Shown here: one piece after another, positions 25,801 to 36,715 of the stretch
Numbering within the stretch: the first letter of the stretch is position 1
How the letters are laid out: the number at the start of each line of letters is the position of its first letter
From: Volvox africanus
Lineage: Eukaryota > Chlorophyta > Chlorophyceae > Chlamydomonadales > Volvocaceae
NCBI GenBank assembly: GCA_030268105.1
Contig: BSDZ01000026.1
Span: forward strand, 686,001-750,000
Direction: 5' to 3'
DNA: 64,000 nt
Notes under the pieces: generated by a model
The model's database searches: none
Told to the model about the DNA's origin: nothing
What the model saw: the letters and a program-made list of their open reading frames with translations, nothing else
Made by a program: the position numbers and the translations under genes

Positions 25801-28800
25801 GGGTAGTGGCGGTGGAGGTGGCGGTGGTTGCGGCGACGGCGGAGGAGGCACGGGTGGTGGTGATGGAGGAGGTGACGGTGGAGGTAGTGGCGCTGGTGGT
25901 GGCGGTGGTTGCAGCAACCGTTGCGGAGGCACGGGTGGTGGTGATGGAGGAGGTGATGGTGGGGGTAGTGGCGGTGGCGGTGACGGTGGTTGCGGCGACG
26001 GCGGCGGAGGCACGGGTGGTGGTGATGGAGGGGGTGATGGTGGCGGTAGTGGCGGTGGCGGTGGCGGTGGTTGCGGCGTGGGCGGCGGAGGCACGGGTGG
26101 TGGTGATGGAGGGGGTGATGGTGGGGGTAGTGGCGGTGGCGGTGGCGGTGGTTGCGGCGACGGCGGCGGAGGCACGGGTGGTGGTGATGGAGGGGGTGAT
26201 GGTGGGGGTAGTGGCGGTGGCGGTGGCGGTGGTTGCGGCGACGGCGGCGGAGGCACGGGTGGTGGTGATGGAGGGGGTGATCGTGGGGGTAGTGGCGGTG
26301 GCGGTGGCGGTGGTTGCGGCGACGGCGGCGGAGGCACGGGTGGTGGTGATGGAGGGGGTGATGGTGGGGGTAGTGGCGGTGGCGGAGTCGGTGGTTGCGG
26401 CGACCGTGGCGGAGGCACGGGTGGTGGTGATGGAGGGGGTGATGGTGGGGGTAGTGGCGGTGGCGGTGGCGGTGGTTGCGGCGACGGCGGCGGAGGCACG
26501 GGTGGTGGTGATGGAGGGGGTGATGGTGGGGGTAGTGGCGGTGGCGGTGGCGGTGGTTGCGGCGACGGCGGCGGAGGCACGGGTGGTGGTGATGGAGGGG
26601 GTGATCGTGGGGGTAGTGGCGGTGGCGGTGGCGGTGGTTGCGGCGACGGCGGCGGAGGCACGGGTGGTGGTGATGGAGGGGGTGATGGTGGGGGTAGTGG
26701 CGGTGGCGGAGTCGGTGGTTGCGGCGACCGTGGCGGAGGCACGGGTGGTGGTGATGGAGGGGGTGATGGTGGGGGTAGTGGCGGTGGCGGTGGCGGTGGT
26801 TGCGGCGACGGCGGCGGAGGCACGGGTGGTGGTGATGGAGGGGGTGATGGTGGGGGTAGTGGCGGTGGCGGTGGCGGTGGTTGCGGCGACGGCGGCGGAG
26901 GCACGGGTGGTGGTGATGGGGGGGGTGATGGTGGGGGTTGTGGCGGTGGCGGTGGCGGTGGTTGCGGCGACGGCGGCGGAGGCACGGGTGGTGATGATGG
27001 AGGGGGTGATGGTGGGGGTAGTGGCGGTGGCGGTGGCGGTGGTTGCGGCGTGGGCGGCGGAGGCACGGGTGGTGGTGATGGAGGGGGTGATGGTGGGGGT
27101 AGTGGCGGTGGCGGTGGCGGTGGTTGCGGCGACGGCGGCGGAGGCACGGGTGGTGATGATTGAGGGGGTGATGGTGGGGGTAGTGGCGGTGGCGGTGGCG
27201 GTGGTTGCGGCGACGGCGGCGGAGGCACGGGTGGTGGTGATGGAGGGGGTGATGGTGGGGGTAGTGGCGGTGGCGGTGGCGGTGGTTGCGGCGAGGGCGG
27301 CGGAGGCACGGGTGGTGATGATGGAGGGGGTGATGGTGGGGGTAGTCGCGGTGGCGGTGGCGGTGGTTGCGGCGACGGCGGCGGAGGCACGGGTAGTGGT
27401 GATGGAGGGGGTGATGGTGGGGGTAGTGGCGGTGGCGGTGGCGGTGGTTGCGGCGACGGCGGCGGAGGCACGGGTGGTGGTGATGGAGGGGGTGATGGTG
27501 GGGGTAGTGGCGGTGGCGGTGGCGGTGGTTGCGGCGACGGCGGCGGAGGCACGGGTGGTGGTGATGGAGGGGGTGATGGTGGCGGTAGTGGCGGTGGCGG
27601 TGGCGGTGGTTGCGGCGACGGCGGCGGAGGCACGGGTGGTGGTGATGGAGGGGGTGATGGTGGGGGTAGTGGCGGTGGCGGTGGCGGTGGTTGCCGCGAC
27701 GGCGGCGGAGGCACGGGTGGTGGTGATGGAGGGGGTGATGGTGGGGGTAGTGGCGGTGGCGGTGGCGGTGGTTGCGGCGTGGGCGGCGGAGGCACGGGTG
27801 GTGGTGATGGAGGGGGTGATGGTGGGGGTAGTGGCGGTGGCGGTGGCGGTGGTTGCGGCGACGGCGGCGGAGGCACGGGTGGTGGTGATGGAGGGGGTGA
27901 TGGTGGGGGTAGTGGCGCTGGCGGTGGCGGTGGTTGCGGCGACGGCGGCGGAGGCACGGGTGGTGATGATGGAGGGGGTGATGGTGGGGGTAGTGGCGGT
28001 GGCGGTGGCGGTGGTTGCGGCGTGGGCGGCGGAGGCACGGGTGGTGATGATGGAGGGGGTGATGGTGGGGGTAGTGGCGGTGGCGGTGGCGGTGGTTGCG
28101 GCGACGGCGGCGGAGGCAGGGGTGGTGATGATGGAGGGGGTGATGGTGGGGGTAGTGGCGGTGGCGGTGGCGGTGGTTGCGGCGTGGGCGGCGGAGGCAC
28201 GGGTGGTGGTGATGGAGGGGGTGATGGTGGGGGTTGTGGCGGTGGCGGTGGCGGTGGTTGCGGCGACGGCGGCGGAGGCACGGGTGGTGGTGATGGAGGA
28301 GGTGATGGTGGGGGTAGTGGCGGTGGCGGTGGCGGTGGTTGCGGCGACGGCGGCGGAGGCACGGGTGGTGATGATGGAGGGGGTGATGGTGGGGGTAGTG
28401 GCGGTGGCGGTGGCGGTGGTTGCGGCGACGGCGGCGGAGGCACGGGTGGTGGTGATGGAGGGGGTGATGGTGGGGGTAGTGGCGGTGGCGGTGGCGGTGG
28501 TTGCGGCGACGGCGGCGGAGGCACGGGTGGTGGTGATGGAGGGGGTGATGGTGGGGGTAGTGGCGGTGGCGGTGGCGGTGGTTGCGGCGACGGCGGCGGA
28601 GGCACGGGTGGTGGTGATGGAGGGGGTGATGGTGGCGGTAGTGGCGGTGGCGGTGGCGGTGGTTGCGGCGACGGCGGCGGAGGCACGGGTGGTGATGATG
28701 GAGGGGGTGATGGTGGGGGTAGTGGCGGTGGCGGTGGCGGTGGTTGCGGCGTGGGCGGCGGAGGCACGGGTGGTGGTGATGGAGGGGGTGATGGTGGGGG

Positions 28801-31350
28801 TAGTGGCGGTGGCGGTGGCGGTGGTTGCGGCGAGGGCGGCGGAGGCACGGGTGGTGATGATGGAGGGGGTGATGGTGGGGGTAGTGGCGGTGGCGGTGGC
28901 GGTGGTTGCGGCGACGGCGGCGGAGGCACGGGTGGTGGTGATGGAGGGGGTGATGGTGGGGGTAGTGGCGGTGGCGGTGGCGACGGTTGCGGCGACGGCG
29001 GCGGAGGCACGGGTGGAGGTGATGGAGGAGGTGATGGTGGGGGTAGTGGCGGTGGCGGTGGCGGTGGTTGCGGCGACGGCGGCGGAGGCACGGGTGGTGG
29101 TGATGGAGGGGGTGATGGTGGGGGTTGTGGCGGTGGCGGTGGCGGTGGTTGCGGCGAGGGCGGCGGAGGCACGGGTGGTGGTGATGGAGGAGGTGATGGT
29201 GGGGGTAGTGGCGGTGGCGGTGGCGGTGGTTGCGGCGTGGGCGGCGGAGGCACGGGTGGTGGTGATGGAGGGGGTGATGGTGGGGGTAGTGGCGGTGGCG
29301 GTGGCGGTGGTTGCGGCGAGGGCGACGGAGGCACGGGTGGTGATGATTGAGGGGGTGATGGTGGGGGTAGTGGCGTTGGCGGTGGCGGTGGTTGCGGCGA
29401 CGGCGGCGGAGGCACGGGTGGTGGTGATGGAGGGGGTGATGGTGGGGGTAGTGGCGGTGGCGGTGGCGGTGGTTGCGGCGAGGGCGGCGGAGGCACGGGT
29501 GGTGATGATGGAGGGGGTGATGGTGGGGGTAGTCGCGGTGGCGGTGGCGGTGGTTGCGGCGACGGCGGCGGAGGCACGGGTGGTGGTGATGGAGGGGGTG
29601 ATGGTGGCGGTAGTGGCGGTGGCGGTGGCGGTGGTTGCGGCGTGGGCGGCGGAGGCACGGGTGGTGGTGATGGAGGGGGTGATGGTGGCGGTAGTGGCGG
29701 TGGCGGTGGCGGTGGTTGCGGCGACGGCGGCGGAGGCACGGGTGGTGGTGATGGAGGGGGTGATGGTGGCGGTAGTGGCGGTGGCGGTGGCGGTGGTTGC
29801 GGCGACGGCGGCGGAGGCACGGGTGGTGGTGATGGAGGGGGTGATGGTGGGGGTAGTGGCGGTGGCGGTGGCGGTGGTTGCCGCGACGGCGGCGGAGGCA
29901 CGGGTGGTGGTGATGGAGGGGATGATGGTGGGGGTAGTGGCGGTGGCGGTGGCGGTGGTTGCCGCGACGGCGGCGGAGGCACGGGTGGTGGTGATGGAGG
30001 GGGTGATGGTGGGGGTAGTGGCGGTGGCGGTGGCGGTGGTTGCGGCGACGGCGGCGGAGGCACGGGTGGTGGTGATGGAGGGGGTGATGGTGGGGGTAGT
30101 GGCGGTGGCGGTGGCTGTGGTTGCGGCGACGGCGGCGGAGGCACGGGTGGTGGTGATGGAGGAGGTGATGGTGGGGGTAGTGGCGGTGGCGGTGGCGGTG
30201 GTTGCCGCGACGGCGGCGGAGGCACGGGTGGTGGTGATGGAGGGGGTGATGGTGGGGGTAGTGGCGGTGGCGGTGGCGGTGGTTGCGGCGACGGCGGCGG
30301 AGGCACGGGTGGTGGTGATGGAGGGGGTGATGGTGGGGGTAGTGGCGGTGGCGGTGGCTGTGGTTGCGGCGACGGCGGCGGAGGCACGGGTGGTGGTGAT
30401 GGAGGAGGTGATGGTGGGGGTAGTGGCGGTGGCGAATATGGGGCTTGTGGAGATGTTAGCACAGGTGGATATGTAAAGGTATCCACGAAGTTAACGTATT
30501 TTGCAGAGCAGTATTTAGTTGACTCAGGTTTGTCGTTTAGGAGTTTACTACTCGTTTTAATTTGAGTTCCTTGTACAGTTACTGTTAAGGTTACGTTGTA
30601 GGAATATTTAATAGGTCTATACCAGGAAACACATATTCTGTACTCGGCGGCATCTGGTCGGAAAAGAGGATTATTCCAAGAAACGGTCTCGTTGTTTGTT
30701 TTAGGCACTAACATGTCGTTATCATATTCACGCTCGCCGCCCCGGCTCGCAGTCGTTATGTAGGATATGGTATACTCTTTGGGACTCACGGCCCAAGTTA
30801 TCAAGATATCCAAATCGTCCGGCATTGTCGGATCTGCGAGCAACAGATAGATTGGTTAGGTTTGTTTACTTAACAGACATTGACCAACACCAGCACCAGC
30901 ACCGGCACTGGAGACACAGACACACAGACACACAGACACACAGACACACAGATGCTTGCCGTCCGACGCCTCACCTGAACCACCGGTCCACGAGACTAAG
31001 AACCGCAGCCAGGGTATGAACGGAGGTGGTGGCGAAGGGAGGGGGGGCGGCGGAGGTGGCGGAGGTGGCGGAGTTGGCGGTGGTGGTGGAGGTGGAGGAG
31101 GCGGCGGAGGTGGAGGGAGAGGTGAGGGTAATGGCGGCCGGGATGGTGGTCGAGGGGAAGGCCGACGAGTGACAAGTGTTGGCGGCGGCCGTGGTGGCAA
31201 CAGCCGTGGTGGCGGCAGCCGTGATGATCCAAATAGGGGAGGCGAACGAGGCATGGGTGGTTGGGGCCTTAGTTGTGGGGATGGTTTCGGAGGTGACACC
31301 ACCTGCAGCACGAACCGCTGAGCGAGGTCGTCCTGATCACATAGGGTCAC
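13825..31350 (-). CDS. Giant hydroxyproline-rich glycoprotein (about 5,700 aa visible; 5' end unresolved)
   Basis: Probable secreted matrix or wall protein. An upstream exon (about 31350-30975; acceptor GATTGCAG) encodes a Pro-rich stretch ending PFIPWLRFLVSWTGGS at donor TCAG|GTGAGG. A 141-bp intron follows. The next exon runs from 30833 (acceptor CTCGCAG) to TAA at 13825: 17,009 nt without a stop. It starts with a folded domain of about 130 aa (DDLDILITW, RGGEREYDND, ETVSWNN, YRICVSWY, NVTLTVTVQG, DTFTYPP). Then come about 5,400 aa of a 27-residue repeat: LPPPSPPPSPPPVPPPPSPQ followed by seven P. The C-terminal 130 aa are Ser/Thr/Gln/basic and lack a membrane helix. Splicing at CAG|GTATCT near 13930 to further exons is possible. 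Prolyl hydroxylation and O-glycosylation are expected for such repeats (family knowledge). It lacks the Cys-rich pherophorin signature. Start codon and signal peptide were not found; a (TATAA)n array lies upstream. Confidence 0.82.
14176..30433 (-). repeat. 81-bp coding minisatellite, about 200 units
   Basis: Tandem array inside the giant HRGP exon, period 81 bp. Most units between about 16800 and 30430 differ at a few recurrent sites: S/T/R in the SPQ triplet, V/L, A/P before LPPP, and a Q or R swap. Units between 14176 and 16800 are more diverged and often lack the V-containing segment. Length changes are multiples of 3. Blocks of several units recur at distances that are exact multiples of 81 (see findings). 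Confidence 0.95.
30834..30974 (-). other. Phase-1 intron inside PWLRF/LDxxVxW module junction
   Basis: A 141-bp intron with donor TCAG|GTGAGG and acceptor TTGCTCGCAG. It contains a short (TCTGTG)n run. Removing it joins WTGGS to DPTMPDDLDILITW in frame. The same junction and phase occur twice in the HRGP gene at the right edge, which supports the call. Confidence 0.85.
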
Positions 31351-31620
31351 CTGCAATCTGCTGCTGCTCCTGCTATTGCCAATACTGCTACTACTACCGT
31401 TACTGCTGCTACTGCCCCCTGCTATGCCCGATGATGACGGTACAAATGGTGGTGGCGATGGTGTGACCGCTTGGCGCAAGCACTGCCGATCCTGGCTGCC
31501 ATGCCCAAGTAAGGGTCGAGGGACAAGCTGTAGGACAACGGCCGCCCTGCAATTAATAGTCAAGCCAAGCCAAGGATAATATTGAGTATAATAGCATAAA
31601 AGTCTGGAATTAGAACATGA
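31351..31620 (-). other. Possible 5' coding or intron sequence of giant HRGP
   Basis: The minus frame of the Pro-rich exon stays open upstream of the proposed acceptor at 31350 and encodes a Ser/Gly-rich stretch (AVTPSPPPFVPSSSGIAG, then runs of S). It could be coding, with the real exon boundary further upstream, or intron. I cannot decide from sequence alone. Confidence 0.35.
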
Positions 31621-32365
31621 TATAATATAATATAATATAATATAATATAATATAATATAATATAATATAATATAATATAATATAATATAATATAATATAA
31701 TATAATATAATATAATATAATATAATATAATATAATATAATATAATATAATATAATATAATATAATATAATATAATATAATATAATATAATATAATATAA
31801 TATAATATAATATAATATAATATAACATAATATAAGATAATATGATATAATATGATATAATATAATATAATATAATATAATATAATATAATATAATATAA
31901 TATAATATAATATAATATAATATAATATAATATAATATAATATAATATAATATAATATAATATAATATAATATAATATAATATAATATAATATAATATAA
32001 TATAATATAATATAATATAATATAATATAATATAATATAATATAATATAATATAATATAATATAATATAATATAATATAATATAATATAATATAATATAA
32101 TATAATATAATATAATATAATATAATATAATATAATATAATATAATATAATATAATATAATATAATATAATATAATATAATATAATATAATATAATATAA
32201 TATAATATAATATAATATAATATAATATAATATAATATAATATAATATAATATAATATAATATAATATAATATAATATAATATAATATAATATAATATAA
32301 TATAATATAATATAATATAATATAATATAATATAATATAATATAATATAATATAATATAATATAA
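31621..32365. repeat. (TATAA)n array, about 149 units
   Basis: 745 bp of the pentamer TATAA, almost perfect, with a few variants (AACAT, AGATA, ATGATA) at about 31820-31860. It lies in the presumed 5' intron or flank of the giant HRGP gene. The open frame across it (IILYY repeats) is an artefact of a 15-bp coding period. Confidence 0.97.
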
Positions 32366-32994
32366 CAGAACAAAACAGAATAGAATAGAATATGCTGTGT
32401 TACATACGCCAACAGCTTATATGGCAGGACCCATCCCACGAGAAGCCCCCATCAACTGGGAAGATAGATGGTACAGGATAGTGCAACTGGTTGGGGCTGT
32501 TTAAAAGGCCCCTGGGGATTGCAACAGATGGTACGGCATGGCGTTTGCTTCCTGTAATATACAAGATACATGTAAGACATGCTAGCAAGCGAGCCGTTTA
32601 TAATAAGATACCATCACGCATGGTTTCGGAGCGAGTTTCATACGTACTCTGTGGTGTAAGTGTTTCTGAATATCGCCAGGTATTGGTTCAAGGCAGGAGA
32701 TGACCCGCAGCTCGCAAAGAAAATGGTACTTGCGTCGCCGGAGGTTCCCAAGGTTAGGCACCTGCCGAGATAGTCCTTCACCACATACATATAGCCACCC
32801 GTGGAGTTGTCTGTGAGGGCGGGGAGGATAGACTCATGATCTTGGAAAGCAAGGACATGCTACGGCTTATTGGGTATACCTGACGAATGACGAATGCTTC
32901 AGCTCATGAATATATATAGATATATATGTGTGTGTTATGTGATGGGCTGTCTGTGCGTCCCCTATAAACACAATATCGTGTTCAGGCACGACTG

Positions 32995-33330
32995 TTATGG
33001 CACGACTAATATGCCCCTGGAATTCCAGGTTCTAACCCGACTGAAAGCGGGCCAAAGACCCTAATGTTAAGGGCAGGGTGCCCCCATGTCGATGGACGGT
33101 GACGACCCCAATTAAAGTGACCTGCGAGCTGACCAGTAGCGGAGTTGACGCCTTAGTTGATTCGGCGGATTCCGCTGGATGCTGGTGGTGGGTGCTGAAC
33201 CTGGGAAAACCACTGATTTCGGAGAATTCGGCATGGGAGACTGGATGAGGGTGCCCCGAAACACCGGGGAAGGTAGGGACTGCCAGGTTAGTGGCCACGG
33301 GTGATGTACCCCCCTATCCTACACACATAA
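32995..33330 (+). repeat. Dispersed repeat family R3, copy B
   Basis: Left part (GGCACGACTAAT, CCCGACTGAAAGCGGG, AAGACCCTAA) matches copy C. The middle and right (GATGGACGGTGACGACCCC, GCTGGTGGTGGGTGCTGAAC, GAGGGTGCCCCGAAACACCG, CTATCCTACACACATAA) match A and C. Confidence 0.82.
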
Positions 33331-33425
33331 TATATAATATAACCCATCACAGACACCCCATCATATACACCCCATCACGCTGAAATTCGCAACACGCTGC
33401 CAACATCCTATGGACCGGCATGCAG

Positions 33426-33527
33426 TGTAGTAGTCGTACATGTACGGCCCACACACTAACCCAATATCAAGGTGCAGGAGCACACTATCGGCATCTCAAG
33501 AGGCCTTTGCGGCTCTCAACTACTACA
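33426..33527 (+). mobile_element. MITE family M1, intact copy with target duplication
   Basis: 102 bp beginning TGTAGTAGTCGTACATGTAC and ending GCGGCTCTCAACTACTACA, so the ends are inverted repeats (TGTAGTAGT and ACTACTACA). It is flanked on both sides by TGCAG (33421-33425 and 33528-33532), a likely 5-bp target site duplication. No coding capacity. Confidence 0.85.
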
Positions 33528-33952
33528 TGCAGCATGCGGCACGTCATCCATACATGATGGTCGCTCGAGCACCACATGCATTTTAGATGTCATCAACCCT
33601 AGCCATGCAAATCCCTACCAACATTAATCTGGGTGTGTGCTTTTATAAGTATATATGTCAAATACGGCCCTTAGGATTCCTTAAATATGAAATGCGAGCA
33701 CAAAATATAATAAGATACCATATCCAGCTCATTTGTTTCCAAAAAGTGCTGTGTTTCACATTATTAAAATACGAGCGGCACCTTGATATTGTGCTGGTGT
33801 GTGGGCCGTACGTGTACGAGCTGCATGCGTGAGGATTTCTGACCCATGCATGTCTTACGATAAGGCCCTGCAAACTGAAATCGACATGCACATTATCTTT
33901 CTTCTATAAAAATCCTTGGTTGCGTACCGTACTGCAACACACCGACACCCAC

Positions 33953-33954
<2 letters not shown>

Positions 33955-34047
<93 letters not shown>
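33955..34047. repeat. (TA)n(TG)n compound microsatellite
   Basis: About 15 TA dinucleotides directly followed by about 30 TG dinucleotides. Confidence 0.95.
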
Positions 34048-34106
34048 ATGCGATATATATTTGCAGTGGAATTTCCCAGACATTTCGTTCTCTTTCTGTG
34101 CTTGTC

Positions 34107-34210
34107 TGTAGTATCCTGGGGTATCTACGGGCAGTGTCAAAGGACCCTGGACCTTAGATGGTCATCCTTCCGATCGGGCCTTTGTTGGCCGACACAACAG
34201 AGATACAACA
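34107..34210 (+). mobile_element. MITE family M2, copy 1
   Basis: 104 bp starting TGTAGTATCCTGGGGTATCT and ending GACACAACAGAGATACAACA. The termini TGTAGTATC and GATACAACA are imperfect inverted repeats. The inner word CCGATCGGGCCTTTGTTGG is shared with other copies. Confidence 0.82.
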
Positions 34211-35183
34211 TTGTCCTGGAAAGAGGATCACTTGCATCTCTATATCCAATCTTACCAATGAACCCTTGCATGCCGATCTCTTCGCTATCGCACCTGTCTC
34301 TTCCGTCAATCGAAGCCACGTTGATGGTTGGAGACAGGTGGAAGTCATTTCGGGATGACCGTCCTGGGACGCCAACAGACAGGTTGCCGTTTGTGACGGC
34401 ATGGAAGAATTTCCAGCAGATACGAGGCTGGACTGCTGCTGTCCCCGGATTTCGAAGTCCCAAGCCCGAACACCATTCAGGAATGCTGGCTGCGATTAAA
34501 CCAATCAGGCGAGAGATATGGGCAGCACACACAGGTATGTAGGTATTTACGGCGGGCTGGAATGTACATGAATGGAGGGCAAGGAAATGGCCTCCATCCG
34601 TGCGTGGCCTTGTAATAGATCTAATGCAGGTCCAGCCATGCAGGTATGTATCTAGATAAACAGCAGTAGACGGAACGAGTGGTTTCAGCAAGTGATTTCC
34701 ACGAGTGATGATGAAGAGTAGGAAGCAAGGAGATGTACGTAGTGTGAAGCTTAAGTGTATTTGTATACATGAAGTAGTTATCTCACGGCCAGGCAGGATA
34801 TGAAAGTAAGAACCGTGAGATAGCGGGTTTATACCAATGGCAGGTGCCAAGGTGCCAGTGCAATATTGCTGCACAGTGCAGATATAATGAAGCGCATCTC
34901 ACTGTCACTCATTGCAATTCTCACACCGTTTGATATGCGATATAATTGCGTATCGAATATCTGGGTACTAAGGCGCGCACTGCCAGTGGAATAAAAACAT
35001 GCACATGTATGTAGCTAGGCAAACGAAATTTCTGCATCCCGAGCTTATGTGTGTGAAGTACGTATGCATGCGACGTAACATGCATAGCTTGGGTACAAGC
35101 ATGTATGTATGTTAAGTCCAACTCAGATGAGGCGCATGTAAGCTGGTTTCTTCATAACCTGTTCCTTTCCGAACCTTGTCCTG

Positions 35184-36672
35184 TCATGGACGTATGCCGT
35201 ACGGCCCACCGGGATGAATGTGAACGGGTAGCAGACTGCAGCTGCTCACCATCTCATCATCACTTACTTGCAATCTCTGTGGCCTCATGTAGCCTGGGTT
35301 GAGTTGCGTCCGTAGAGTGCCCCTGAAGTGCCCCACCACCGCTACGGCCCAACGCTGGGGCAGTGCGGCGTCACTCCCAGTGCCCACCAGCCCATGGACG
35401 ATCTTCGTGCCATTGACGACCAGGGTCACGGAGTCGCCTGACGTAAGGGAGCTGAGCTCAATGCGCTCCACGTTGTTAACATGGTCTGAGGCATGCAGTA
35501 GTGGTAGTTGGGATGGAGCATATCACGGGATAAGAAGGCAGGAGCACTGCTGCTTAGGCTGGTACTAAGCGGCAGAATCTGGGATGTCTTGGGGGATAGG
35601 CCATGTGCGTAAATGCAATACGGAGAATAACAAAGTTACGATTGATCCCAAAACCTCATGTTTTCCTTGAAGCTACTTGACAAGAGTTGATGTCGGCTTC
35701 TTGAAGCTAGGAAAAAGGCTTGGGCCCCAGTATCTGTGCCTGATAGCTTGGATACAGTCAAGACTTTGAGGGGCTTACAGGTGTGCAAGAGCGCATTCCT
35801 GTAAACCACACACACAGTGGACAGTGCATACACACAGTCCTCGTCCCCCATCCCCCATCCCGCCCGCGTTCCATGTCCACATCTTCCGTCCGACCCGCGT
35901 CCCCCCCTCCCCGCCCGCATCCCCTGTCCCCCATGCCCTGTCCGTGTCCTGCGTCTTCCATCCGTCCCGCAACCCCGGTCTCCTGTCATCCATCCCCCGG
36001 CCCCCCCCCGCGTCCCTGTCCCCCTTCTGCGTCCCCCGTCCTATGTTCCGCCGTCCCCCGTCCCATGTTCATGTTCACGTTCACACCACGCCGCGCCACA
36101 TTCGTGTTCACGTTTGCACCATCGCACCCTCGCAGCGTCGCGAAATTTGTTGAGGTTAAGCAGTTAAGCAGCGTATGTTAAATAAATATTCATTGTTATG
36201 ATTATTAAGCGTTTCATTTAGACTAAAGTGCGAGAGGCAAAAGCTTGAATGCGAGCTGGGACAACGAAGATTGTTAAACTTATGTAAACTATGTTCACTT
36301 TTGCCAGGCCGCAGAATTTACAATGGAATAAAGGATTTTAAATCTATACTTATAGCTTAACGGATTTGCTTTAGCACTTGCTGTTGTTATACAGAAGGAA
36401 GATGGTCGTCAGAATGGCTGACTTGTCAAACGCCGTTAGCTCAGATAGAAATATTGTGAAACGCGGCAATTTGGTGAAGTAAGCATGGCTGGAGAAGCGT
36501 TGATAATACCTTCACCTCACCAAACCTGTTTGTGCTCAAACAAATTTTGCTAGCTACAAACGAGATACCCTAAAACATAGAATTTATAAGTCTACAACTA
36601 TTGCTTTTAAGATATGCAAACAAGCTTGTTTGGTCGATACAAACACACACATGTGTACACACACACACATGT

Positions 36673-36715
<43 letters not shown>

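Larger units (their letters stand above)
32366..35183. other. Intergenic, repeat-bearing; no gene recognised
   Basis: Between the 5' flank of the giant HRGP gene and the 3' end of the subtilase. It contains R3 copy B, MITE copies M1 and M2 and a TA/TG microsatellite. A minus-strand stretch at about 34500-34220 behind an acceptor-like TTTAATCGCAG is open but matches nothing known to me. It could be a further 3' exon of the subtilase or be non-coding. Confidence 0.5.

Noticed and set aside
14181..30476. Plus-strand V/A/E-rich open frame of 5,431 codons
   Set aside because: It mirrors the HRGP array. A stop-free 81-bp unit opens the frame automatically, and there is no domain, start context or intron signal of its own.
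18179..30565. Plus-strand glycine-rich (GGGDGGG...) frames that look like glycine-rich proteins
   Set aside because: Same reason. These are complements of CCx-rich HRGP codons, repeatedly broken by TGA, while the minus frame is never broken and joins conserved domains in phase at its 5' end.
31610..32439. Hydrophobic IILYY repeat protein or signal peptide upstream of the HRGP
   Set aside because: Pure translation of a TATAA microsatellite. The (TTATA)n locus at 50202 gives the same peptide on the opposite strand.
33916..34542. Plus-strand frame with [10 protein letters not shown] runs then WKNFQQIRGW
   Set aside because: The first half is the TA/TG microsatellite and the middle is MITE M2. 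The remainder has no recognisable family.
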